Assembly: GCF_035046505.1 (NCBI RefSeq)
Contig: NC_089821.1
Coordinates: 164,069,531-164,133,530, forward strand
DNA: 64,000 bases
Reading direction: 5' to 3'
DNA from: Tiliqua scincoides
Lineage: Eukaryota; Chordata; Lepidosauria; Squamata; Scincidae
Each line of letters opens with the position of its first letter. Positions within the stretch are counted from its first letter, which is position 1. The notes under the pieces were generated by a model, which saw only the letters and a program-made list of their open reading frames with translations, was not told where the DNA came from and did no database searches. Shown piece by piece: positions 31,227 to 41,600 of the stretch. Both the position numbers and the translations under genes were made by a program.

Positions 31227-31405
31227 GAGAGCAATCCTAACCAACTTTCCAACACTGACAGAGCTATACCAAAGAGGTGTGCACTGCATCGTGCAGTGGG
31301 GAGGCAGTCAAGGGGGCCTCCTCAAGGTAATGACACGTTTGTTACCTTAACCTGGGGCTGCATTGCGACTAGGTCAGTGCTGGAAAGTTGGTTAGGATTG
31401 TGCCC
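31227..31405. mobile_element. Palindromic MITE, family B (179 bp)
   Basis: The ends are AGAGCAATCCTAACCAACTT and, inverted, GGGCACAATCCTAACCAACT. Flanked by TTA on both sides (31224-31226, 31406-31408), as expected for a Harbinger-type 3-bp duplication. Confidence 0.8.
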
Positions 31406-31713
31406 TTAGATGTTTAAACATGAAGTCTATCATCATAAGTAATGTCAATATATATCCATATATAGAGGGCAGCCAAATAGAATTTCAAGTTGTATATAGA
31501 GCCTGTGGGCACCTCAGTGACTGGCAAATAGAAAGGTAAATTATCCATCAGCATGCTGGAGAGCTCCTTGCTGAATACAATTACATATATGTATATCGGT
31601 TTATTCATATTGAAAGTCAATGTATATAAATTTGATATTAACTATGATGACACATAATAATAGTAATAAATACTAAAGGTTAGTATTTATTAAAGGTTAG
31701 TTAGTAAAGGTGA

Positions 31714-31890
31714 GCGCAAGCCTAACCCACTTTCCAGGACCAACATAAAGGCAATGCAGCTCTTAGGTAAGGAAACAAATATTGCCTTACCTTGAGGAAG
31801 CCTTCGTGAGTGCCCCCCAACTGCAGGATTCAGCACATGTCCTACTGGCACAGCTATGCCGGTGCTTAAAAGTAGGTTAGGATTTGGGCC
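31714..31890. mobile_element. Palindromic MITE, family B (177 bp)
   Basis: Left end GCGCAAGCCTAACCCACTTT, right end AAGTAGGTTAGGATTTGGGC. Flanks are TGA and TTA. Confidence 0.7.
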
Positions 31891-32799
31891 TTAGACTAAT
31901 TTACCCATAGTATATGGTCCCCAGCCTATTGCAATAGAAAAATTCCTGATTTTCAGGGCATGCAAAGATCAGGACATGTCCTCAATTCAGGAATGGCTAA
32001 TATATTTGACAGATCTGACAATGAGGAAAAATTGGTAGATGAGAAAAGAAATAAAATGGAAACTGTATACCACACCACACCAGTTTTGACTGGTTTTTTT
32101 TTTACTCTCAGCTTGTTTTTGTATTCATTTTCTTTGTATTTAATGTATTGCTAATTGTTATATCTTTGATAAGAACCTATATTACAACTTTTTCTCAGGT
32201 AAGTGCGTATAGGATTGCAGCCAAACTTACTTGCATCGATAATACATTAGTAGCTGTTTATAGTGCATGCCCAGTATGCAATATTCCCTCACACTGCCTT
32301 CAAATGTACCTTGTCTCAAAATTGGCAAAGCAAGCTGGTAGAGATGATATGGATCCCCATGTTTACAATTACATCCTCCAGCATTTTCTCAATGTATCTG
32401 AACAAGAGCAGCACCAGGAGACACTTCCTGTGTTCATTGCATAGGTGGCCTTATCAAATGGCACCTATACCAGTCTCATATGGCATAGGAAAGCCCCAAT
32501 GCCCAGGGTGAAGCTGGAATTTCAGAGAATCCTTGAAGTACTTATTGCATACACACCACTGCTCACACCATTCTCTGCACTATGTTCAGTGTGCTGATCC
32601 ATTGTGTGACCAGATCACCTAGACCAGGTGGTATTGAGCACCTTGTGTGCTTTTGGAGCTTTGTCAGTGGGGCCATAGCAGTGGCTGAGTGATAGAAGTG
32701 TCTGCACTTGGCCAGTGCGGTTTTTAGTGTCTCAGCAAACAAGAACATTCAAGAACAAGAATCAATAACATAGAATTGCTTCAAGAACAAGAATCAATA

Positions 32800-33075
32800 A
32801 TGGCTCAAACAGCGGGCAAGACATGGGATGTATTTTACAGAAATTGAACAAATTTCTGGAGGAAAAATCTATCATGGGTTACAAGCCATGATGTGTATGT
32901 GCAACCTCCTGATTTTAGAAATGGGCTATATCAGATGCAAGATGCAAGAGAGGGCACCAGGATGCAGGTCTCTTGTTGTTTTGTGTGCTCCCTAGGGCAT
33001 TTGGTGGGCCACTGAAAGATACAGGAAGTTGGCCTAGATGTGCCTTTGGCCTGATCCATTGGGGCTGTTCTTACG
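32800..33075 (+). mobile_element. CR1 LINE 3' end
   Basis: GAACAAATTTCTGGAGGAAA, CAACCTCCTGATTTTAGAAA and GCCTTTGGCCTGATCCATTG appear in the CR1 3' order. Confidence 0.8.
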
Positions 33076-33452
33076 GTTGTGCACTGCACAAGGGGGCCAC
33101 ATCCAAGGGGGTGCCATTCACACGGGAAGCAGGAATGATGGCAGAACATCACTTCTGGCAGGTAAGAAGGGGTACCTTTTTCTAAATTGCACAAAGGTGG
33201 TCTTTGGGGTAGTGGTGGCCATGATGCACATTTAAAATACCTATTTTTGTTGGTCTCAATAGCTGACAGGCAAAAGCAGCTTGCCTGGTGGGATGTAAAG
33301 TCTTACGTGGTGCTGTAGCAGCAGGCCACTTGCTCTTTCCAGTTTGCACATCTGTTAGGATCCAAGAGAGAATTAGTAACAATAAAACTTGAAATCTTGG
33401 AATATAGTTCATTAAAAAGTTTTCAAGGGCTAACTGTTTTCTTCCTTTTCTA

Positions 33453-33696
33453 ATTTTTTTTGCCCAGCCCAAAGGTGTACACATTTAGGGCCCAATCCTA
33501 TCCAAATTTCCATAACTGATGCAGCCACAATGCAGCCCCAAAGTAAAGGAATAAATGTTCCCATACCCTGAGGAGCCCTGTGTGACTGCCCCTCCCCCCA
33601 AGTTCAAGATGCAGCACACATCCTATTGGCATGGCTGCACCAGCCCTGGAAAATTGGACAGGATTGGGCCCTCAGTCTCTGCTTGGAAGAAATGGC
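33453..33696. mobile_element. 73-bp family C element split by a family B insertion
   Basis: The left piece has TTGCCCAGCCCAAAGGTGTA and the right piece ends GGAAGAAATGGC|TTAA. Family B 33488-33671 lies inside, flanked by TTA and TCA. Confidence 0.65.
33488..33671. mobile_element. Palindromic MITE, family B (184 bp)
   Basis: Ends GGGCCCAATCCTATCCAAAT and, inverted, GGGCCCAATCCTGTCCAATT. Nested in a family C element. Confidence 0.8.
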
Positions 33697-34024
33697 TTAA
33701 GCTTGGAAAGCACCATTTGCTAATGAAGGTTGAGAAAGAACCATTGATGTGGAGAGGGCAATTCAAGGACCCAGAAAGCCTTCCCATTTCTTTTAAAGCC
33801 ACTATAGCTCCTCTCCCACCCCACTACCTTCCCTCAGTGGTTCTTCCCACTTTCTTAAAAGCAGAGTTCCAGGGGCTGTGCAGGCACTGAGTTTTTGTCA
33901 AGGAAGTGAAGGGTTTCATGTTCCGGTCTGCAAGAGAGAGGTGAGTGTCTAGAGACAGGCTGAATTGAGAATCATGGAGGGCTGAGAAGGAAATGAGAGA
34001 GGGTGTGCAAATACTGATATTTAG

Positions 34025-34087
34025 CTATTTCTGTCCATCCGACAAAGATCAAATGTGTACACCTGTGAGCTGGGCAGAAATGAGTGA
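34025..34087. mobile_element. Worn family C (TTAA, 73-bp type) element
   Basis: GCTATTTCTGTCC...GATCAAATGTGTACACCTGT...GGGCAGAAATGA. The flanking TTAA has decayed (TTAG on the left). Confidence 0.6.
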
Positions 34088-34194
34088 AAGCAACGTAATA
34101 AAGCTCACTGGGGCTGGGAGTGAGCCCCACTGACTACAAATGGGTTTACTTCTTGAGTAGACCTGCCTGGGATTGGGCTCTGAATTTGGTGGTA

Positions 34195-34345
34195 CTTCCT
34201 CTCTCTGTTCACCTGCATCTAGGACTGAGAACTTCACTTCCTGGCTGTTGCTGGCCTGCAGTTGTTTGATTTCTCTGTAAACCACTTGGTGAACTTTTTT
34301 GGTCAAAAAGCGGTACATAAGTATTCTGAACAGTAGTAATATTGT
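34195..34345 (+). mobile_element. LINE/SINE 3' tail fragment
   Basis: TTTCTCTGTAAACCACTTGG and AAAAAGCGGTACATAAGTAT match the fragment at 56398-56500. Confidence 0.5.
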
Positions 34346-34466
34346 GCGCTGGAAGAAATGGGTTTGCCTTGAGGGTTTCTTGCATTGCAGGTTTGAGATG
34401 GATGCAGCTGTAGAGCTTATGGAGGTGCAAGTGGAAAACTCAAAATTGTGTAATCCAATCCCTTGA

Positions 34467-34540
34467 ACCCATTTTTGCCCAGCCCACAAGTGTACACATT
34501 TGATTTCTGTTGCGCGTATTCAATGTTGGGCAGAAATAGC
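34467..34540. mobile_element. Worn family C (TTAA, 73-bp type) element, opposite orientation
   Basis: CCCATTTTTGCCCAGCCCAC...GTTGGGCAGAAATAGC. The flanks TTGA and TTTT are decayed TTAA. Confidence 0.6.
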
Positions 34541-34552
34541 TTTTAATATTCT

Positions 34553-34760
34553 TTGTGTGTGTGTGTTGTAATACTCTTGTGGGGTGTGTGTGGTGACACT
34601 CTTTTGTGTGTGTTGTGACACTTTTGTGTGTTGTGTGTGTTGTGACTGTTTTGTGACACTTGTTTGTGGGGTGTGTGTTGTGACTGTGGGTGTTGTGACA
34701 CTCTTGTGGGGTGTGGGTGTTGTGACACGTGTGGGTGTTGTGACTGTGTGTTGTGACGCC
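34553..34760. repeat. GT-rich minisatellite upstream of RNASEH1
   Basis: About 200 bp of variant units built from TGTTGTGACAC(TCTTGTGGGGTGTG). Unit length varies between roughly 13 and 30 bases. The apparent reading frames across it are repeat artefacts. Confidence 0.85.
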
Positions 34761-34859
34761 CTCGCGGGTGATCGCAGCCTTCCCCCTCCACAGGAACAGT
34801 CCTGTGCCTGCCTGCGCCTCCTTGAGCTCAGCCGGATTTCCTCCTGGGCGAGTGTGTGA

Positions 34860-35504
34860 ACTGGCAGCCCCCACCCGGGAGTGAGCCCCGTTCAAACCAG
34901 CGGGACTTGCGCTGGAGTAGACTAAGACGTGCCTCTCTCGCGCTTCCTGTGGGAGTGGGGGGCGTGAACTGCAGTGCTTGTGCTGGCGACGGGGGTGGGG
35001 GGCCTTCCCCTAGCTACAACTTTGAAACGGCGCGCGCCCCTTTTCCCGCCTTCCACACTGAGATGGCGCGCTACGCATGCGCGGGACACCCCTTGCGACG
35101 CTTCTCCGTGCGGGGAGTTCAGAGGAGCCGAACGCTGGGGTGTCGCGCCTACGCACCGGCTGCTTCGGGTTCTCGGCACGCATAGGGGTCACGCCCTCAA
35201 TCCCTGAGGTACGACGCTCACTTCCGGTCTCCACGCCGAGGCGGCCATTTGCGGGGCAGGAGCCTCATGCGGAAGGAGGAGCGCTGTCGCGCCTCCAAGC
35301 CCCTGAGCCGCCCCGGCCCCTCGCTGGGCTCGACGAGGCTGCCGCCACCTCGGCCTGAATCCCCTCAGCTTCAAGCGGGAACCGGAAGTATCACTACAAA
35401 GTCCCTCCGCGATCCCCTCACAAAGGCCCCCGTGGTCGATGCTTCGCGCATGCGCAGGATGCCGTCTTCGGGTCTCGGAGGCCGGGGCGGGGCTAGCGGC
35501 TGTC
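34860..35504 (+). promoter_or_regulatory. RNASEH1: RNASEH1 CpG-rich promoter and 5' leader
   Basis: A CpG-dense, TATA-less region. Visible sites: NRF1-like palindromes at 35073-35083 and 35446-35455 (GCGCATGCGC), ETS sites at 35220-35227 (ACTTCCGG) and 35382-35389 (CCGGAAGT), and a YY1-type GCGGCCATTT at 35241-35250. NRF1 and ETS sites fit a gene with a mitochondrial product. The transcription start is not determined. Confidence 0.7.
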
Positions 35505-35533
35505 ATGCTGCGCCAGGTGCTGGCTCTGCTTAG
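35459..35533 (+). CDS. RNASEH1 upstream ORF (24 codons), overlapping the first AUG
   Basis: ATG at 35459 opens a frame that runs out of frame over the main ATG (35505) and stops at TAG 35531-35533, before the second in-frame ATG (35580). Such a uORF would reduce use of the mitochondrial start and allow reinitiation at the nuclear start. A uORF with that kind of role is known for human RNASEH1. It counts only if transcription starts upstream of 35459. A further in-frame ATG at 35439 overlaps an NRF1 site and is probably not used. Confidence 0.45.
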   Translation: MPSSGLGGRGGASGCHAAPGAGSA

Positions 35534-35629
35534 CCCGCCTTGTTTTGTCCCCTGCAGCGGCGGCAGAGGCGGCAACAGCATGTTCTACGCGGTGCGGAAG
35601 GGCAGGCAGGTCGGCGTCTTTCGCTCCTG
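35505..35629 (+). CDS. RNASEH1: RNASEH1 exon 1
   Basis: Targeting leader and start of the hybrid-binding domain. Donor CTCCTG|GTGAGT; Trp42 codon split. Confidence 0.95.
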
Positions 35630-38600
35630 GTGAGTATCGGCCTGTGGTGGCAGCAGCCTCCCCCCTCATCTGCATGCTCCAAGGCCTTTCGTATGTGGAA
35701 CTCCCTGCCGCAGGCTGCGGGGGGTGGTGGCAGGGAATAGCCTGTGGAACTCCCTGACGCAGGCCGCTGGGGGGAGAGCGGCGGCAGGGAATTGCGTACA
35801 ATTAGCATTTGGAACTCCCTGCCACAGGATGTGGGGGTGACATCTGGCCTGGATGTCTTTAAAAGGGGATTGGATACATTTCTGGAGGAAAAGTCCATCA
35901 CAGGTTACAAGTCATGATGGGCTTGTATGTGCAACCTCCTGATTTCAGAAGCAGGCTACCTCACAATGCTGTTGGGGGTGGGGCTGTGTAATTAGCCTGC
36001 AGAGCTCCTTGCCACAGGATGTGGTGATGGCACCTGGCTGGCATGCCTTTGAAAGGGGATTGGACAAATTTCTGGAGGAAAAGTCCATCACAGGCCATGA
36101 TGTGTACGTGCAGCCTCCTGATTGCAGAAGCAGGCTGCCTCACAATGCCAGGTGGAAGGGAGGGCACCAGGATGCAGGTCTCCTTTTGTCTAGTGTTCTC
36201 CCTGAGGGGTCTGGTGGACCACAAGAAGCTGGACTAGATGGGCCTTTGGCCTGATCTAGCAGGGTTCTTCTTATGTGTTGTCTCTGGGGTTGGACTCCTG
36301 ACTGTTCTTTATAGGGGTCAGCTACCTTGTGAATTTATTGTGGGCTTTAACTCCTGAGTGTGCATAGCCTTCCACCTTACTCCCAGGTAGAAGATATATT
36401 TCTAAAAAAAATATAAATAGTGCTGCAGCCTTGGAGCTCACAGCCTTTTTGAAGTTTCCAAACTCTGGTGGCTGGGTATAAGCAATCCAAATTGTCTGGT
36501 ACGGTTGTCTGTATATGACTCAGAGGCTCACCTGTGTTCTGGGACAACCGTTCCTCATTAAGATAGTTGAGATTGGGAAGCTGGTTCCAATCAACTTCCA
36601 GGGTTTTTTTTTCCTGGAATTTCTGTGCAAAGTGTTTTGGGACAGGTGATGTGGAGGAATCTGGCCCAGTTACCTCAAATGACAAATGGGGTGTTGGAAT
36701 CTACATAACAATTTTCATTTATCACAATATTTCTACAGGGAGGACTGTAAAAAACAGGTTGACAAATACCAGTATGCCAGCTTCAAGAAATTTAAATCCG
36801 AGGATGATGCTTGGGACTTTGTAAATAGCAGAGCAACAGTGTCATCCTACAATTCTTCAGGTAAACATCCTATAACAAAAATGAGGCTTGATAAACATGT
36901 AGTATCCATGTAATCAGAAAGCCACCCCCTACAAGACATTATCTAGTAACATATGTTACTGTCAAAGTAATGGATATGTTTTGCCATCAGAACAATTCCA
37001 AACCAGAAATAGGCTTGCCATAATTCCAGAATGGAATGCTCTTTACAGTTTCCCTCTTAATGTGGTACAGCCAGGGTCCTTGTATAATTAATGGGTGGTT
37101 GCTTCTTTCATTAAGAAAAGAGGGGTGGTTGCTTTTTATAAGATGAAACACATGAACTTATGGCAAGCACTGAAAATATCCACTGAAAATTTGTAGCTAC
37201 ATATGGAAGGCTGTGCCTTTTGAAGATGACTATGCTTTTTCTGTATATAAAGCAATCTGAAAAATCTTCTAAAAGAGCACTAGGTTATTTCTATGTATAA
37301 TTATTTCCTCCTTGGCTCTGTGCACGTTTGCTTTTCTCTAAGCTTCTATTTTAAGTTATGTGTTTCTTACTGCATTATAGTACAAACGTAATGCAAAGTG
37401 AAGTGCTACTATTGAGATGGATCTTCATATCAAATATGGTGGTAGATTTGGAAGCCCTGGATGCTAGAGCAAATGTCCAAATCCTTGTTGCAAACAGCTC
37501 AAATGCAGATCTACATAAGTTAGTAGCAGACCATAATGTGTACCTAATGTGGTGGAAGACATATCCTAATGATAACTTAGTAGGTTTAGGGCACAATCCT
37601 CACCAGGTCTACTCAGAAGTCCTATTTTGTTCAGTGGGGCTTACTCTCAGGAAAGTGTTGCAGCCTTAGTTGTGCAGATCTAAAGATCTCCAGATTCTTC
37701 TAGACAATTGATTGTACATACTACGATTGTAACATCCTTGGTGTTTTTCCTAAGGTATCAGTGATGTGGCTGAGGAAAGACAAAGCAATAATAGTAACCA
37801 GGATACTTCTTGGTCATATCACAGTTCATATAAAAGACCATGTGAACAGTCCTCAGAAAACCAATCTGCACGAAAGCATGTAAAATACAATGAGATGCCT
37901 TCTGCATCTTCACAGAAAGAAAATGAATTCTCATACATGGGTAAGTGCCTTTGATACTGATGCAAATTTCTGAACAGTGTTTAAATACACCATTTACATT
38001 GTCTTTGTGTGCATATACTTTTTAATCGTGAAAACGATTTTTTTGTCTTCATCCTTAAAGAGGGTTTGATGGAAAAAAGGAATTTAGAATTACATTTTCT
38101 CCCTAGAATCAAACTTCATTTTTATTTTGATTATGGACAAATATTGATAAAATGAGTTTGTCCTAGAAGGTCATTTTACATATTGCTGAGAAATTACAAG
38201 AACTGTACACAACTTTGAAAGAACTAAGTATATGCAAAACAGAATTAAATTTTAATATAGGGAATGCATATATGAACAAGACGGAATTGGGACATTTATG
38301 AGCTGATATGCTGCTTTTTAAAGACAAATTCTCATTTCTAGGAGAACATGTGGTGGTTTATACTGATGGTTGTTGCTCAAGTAATGGACGTTATAAAGCA
38401 CGTGCTGGAACAGGTGTCTATTGGGGACCTAATCATCCTTTGTAAGTATTGTACAATGAAGGTTCAACAACATAGTGTTAAACCTCCTCCCTTCTTGTTG
38501 CCATGTAAGTAATCCTGAGACTGCTAGGAAGCAGAAGAATTGCCTGGGAGCCCCTTCCGGTTCCTCTGTAGAGCCAGCCTACCTATGCAGGGAATGATTG

Positions 38601-41600
38601 CAGATTCTTAACCTGGTCTGCTTGGCTGCTTTAAGCCATTTCTGCCCAACTTTGCACATACACAACAAGGATCAAATGTGTACACCTGTGGGCTGGGCAG
38701 AAATTGATTAATCTGGTCCCTACAAGGTAACCTTTGAAGAAGTTGTGTGAGCTCCGTGCTCAGCAGCATCAGCAAACCAAAGACTCAAGAAGAAATCCAG
38801 AGATTGCTGGAAATAGGGGCAGTAGATAAAGAGGCTGATACTGAACCAAAACTGTATCAGTAAATTCCTTTCTGTTTGATTATTGAAAATGGAGGGTCTT
38901 TCTTAGGGTTCCATTCTTAGGGTACTTGAACCAGGCAAGTCCTGTGTATTGATGAATTTCAAGGATCTATGCATGACCTGGGCAGGGCAGTTCATGGCAA
39001 GTTTCTTCTCTTTGCTTACAAATGATAATACAATCGGTATTGCGCTTCACCTTTTGTACTTGCTACCTCACCCAGAACTCTCACTGAAGTCCTGGTGATA
39101 GTAAATGTACACCACAGACTTGGATTGATCATACCTATCTATAAATCTATTCTCATGAGGGCCTGGATGTTGGATGAGACATGGAGGCATACAGTAATCT
39201 CTCTGTTTCATTGGGTTAAAGGTGCCTTAAACTGTAGGTTGCATTAGCTGCATTTTTTGGTATCCCTGGGGGTTCCAGGAACAGAACCCTCATGGATAAT
39301 GATGCACCACCTGTATCCAAATCAGTGAGTGTTTATGTTATTGTGGTGGATGGCTTGTTTTATTCACAATATTGCAAACAAAGTTCAGTGTTTAAATCAA
39401 ATGCTTCCAATTATTTGAATGTATTTTGTGTTCTTTCCCTAGAAATAGTAGTGATAGACTCCCTGGACGGCAGACTAATCAGAGAGCTGAAATACATGTA
39501 AGTTAGAAAACCTGAACTAGGTTAGGAGAAACTAGCACCATAATTCTTAGTGGGAATATGCACTTACCTTTGCTCCGAGTTGGAGGGCATGAACAGTGAT
39601 ATAGTCAGCCTGTAAGACTTTGGCTGGCCAAAACCATTCCAAGAGAGGGTTATATAAGTGACACACAGGAATGTGGAATATTTCAAAAAAACTTCCCAGT
39701 AGTTTGAGCTTGAAAGAGTCCAAAGAACTAATTTAAAACAGTGTAGAAGCATTAGCTGGAGTAGGGGTGTCAAACTTGTTTCATACCGAGGGCCGAATAG
39801 CATTCATGATGCCTGCTGAGGGCTGGAAGTGATATCATTAGGCAGGAACTGATGTCATTAAACAGGTCATACCCAAAAATAAGTACCTGTTCTCACTAAC
39901 GAACTCATTAGCTGCAAATGCCAGAAAAGAAAATATGCAAATGTGGGCTGCCCTTTCAGCAGTAATACCACAACACTGCTCAGCAGGTGAGAGCCTAAAG
40001 GCCGTATAAAAGCTTCCACAGGCCGCATCTGGCCTGCGGGCCTTATGTTTGACACCCCTGAACTAGAGTTTCAGAGTGGAAACTAGAAATATGGTAAATA
40101 AATGGTCAAGTAATTATCTAGTGTTGTTTATCCATACTTCTGTGCCAGATTCAATGAACTGTTAGATTTCGAAAACAGAAAATCATTTTTGTTCAGGTTC
40201 CTTTCTCCTGAGGTGTGCTTTGTTTAAATGTACTTTGTTTCTTCAGGCAGCCTGCAAAGCAATAGAGCAAGCAAAGAGTCAAAATATCAAAAAACTGGCC
40301 ATCTATACTGACAGCAAGTTCACTATTAACGGTAAGCAGTTGGTTCATTGGATAGAGCAAAAAAGCAAGAGGCATATGAAATAGCTTTTGTAAATGATAC
40401 CAGCTCATACAGGTTAAAGTGCATTCTGAATTCTTAGCAGATGCTTCCCGTAAACCTTAAAATATTTTTCTGTAACTGAATGTCTGAAATTGGTATTTGC
40501 CTTGTTTTTGGAGAGAGCACACATTTCTACATAGACACAGGGAGGGAGAAAAGATCTAATACTTTTGAAGAAAAAAGCATGTTTGTGTAGGGCAAGGGTG
40601 CTCAAACTTTCAACTTTAGGGATGCTGGACCTTTAACAAGTGTATAGAAGAGAGAATTTCAGCAGGTGTAGCTTGTCATCTGTGGGATGACAGGTTGCAC
40701 CTGCTGCAATTCTCTCTTCTATACACTTGTTAAAGGTCCAGCATCCCTAAAGTTGAAAGTTTGAGCACCCTTGATGTAGGGTATTCCAAGTGGAACTGTG
40801 AGGAAGGGCTTCTCACTTGCACCCTCCACTGGTCCAGGAATTTAATGTGCTCTTGAATCTGTCCACAGAGAGTTTGGTTCTTAGAAGAAAGGCATAGCTG
40901 GTATTAGGGCAGGAGACACCTTGCACTTTTCTCTCTACAGCCAGTGTTTTTACCTGCCTCCATAGTTGGCAGATGTAGATTTGTAAGATCAACCTGAGGA
41001 GTGAAAAAATAAGTTCATCTTCAAAAAAAATGAAAAGTAGAAGCAGGCAGACACTGTACATTTCAGGAGGGATCAGGCCAGCTATGAACTGCACCACAAG
41101 CTCTGTTAATTTCCCACTCCTGCTCCCTGCAGAAGCATACCAAGGGTGGGTGGGTCTTCAGTTCCTTGGTTGACAAGGTTTCAGACCTAAGTCATGGATG
41201 GACTTTTCTGCCACAGGGTGCCTCTCACTGAGTGTGGCCACTTTTCAATTGGCTTTCCATCGTTCTAACTTTCCCCATCCCAACCCTCAGGGATTCTGTT
41301 TGCTAGCACAACCTCTTGTAGCCTGGGTAGATATGCAAGCCTGGGTTGGATTATGACTCAAGTGCTCAAGTGATCTGCATTGTTTTCTCCCATTTTAATT
41401 TATCAAGCAGACACATGATGATTCATGGCTAATGAAAAATACTAGAAACTGTGGGAGAGCACACCATTGATCAACTGCTTCCTCTAGAGGTGTTGGAAAA
41501 CAGTGGAGGTGTTTCATTGAGAAGTAAGCCCATGATATTCAGTAACATTTGGGCTGTAATCCTAACTAACTCACCAGAAACAAACACCTCTATTACTGGT

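Larger units (their letters stand above)
30435..34780. other. RPS7-RNASEH1 head-to-head spacer
   Basis: No protein gene was recognised. It holds CpG-rich flank, a TATG/GT microsatellite, four family B copies, a CR1 fragment, two worn 73-bp family copies plus a split one, and a minisatellite. A divergent lncRNA exists here in human (RNASEH1-DT), but nothing in this sequence proves a counterpart. Confidence 0.55.

Noticed and set aside
34440-34895. 151-codon minus frame rich in His and Thr
   Set aside because: It is the translation of the GT-rich minisatellite.
35189-35581. Minus-strand frames across the RNASEH1 CpG island
   Set aside because: They are open through high GC content and antisense to exon 1; nothing recognised.
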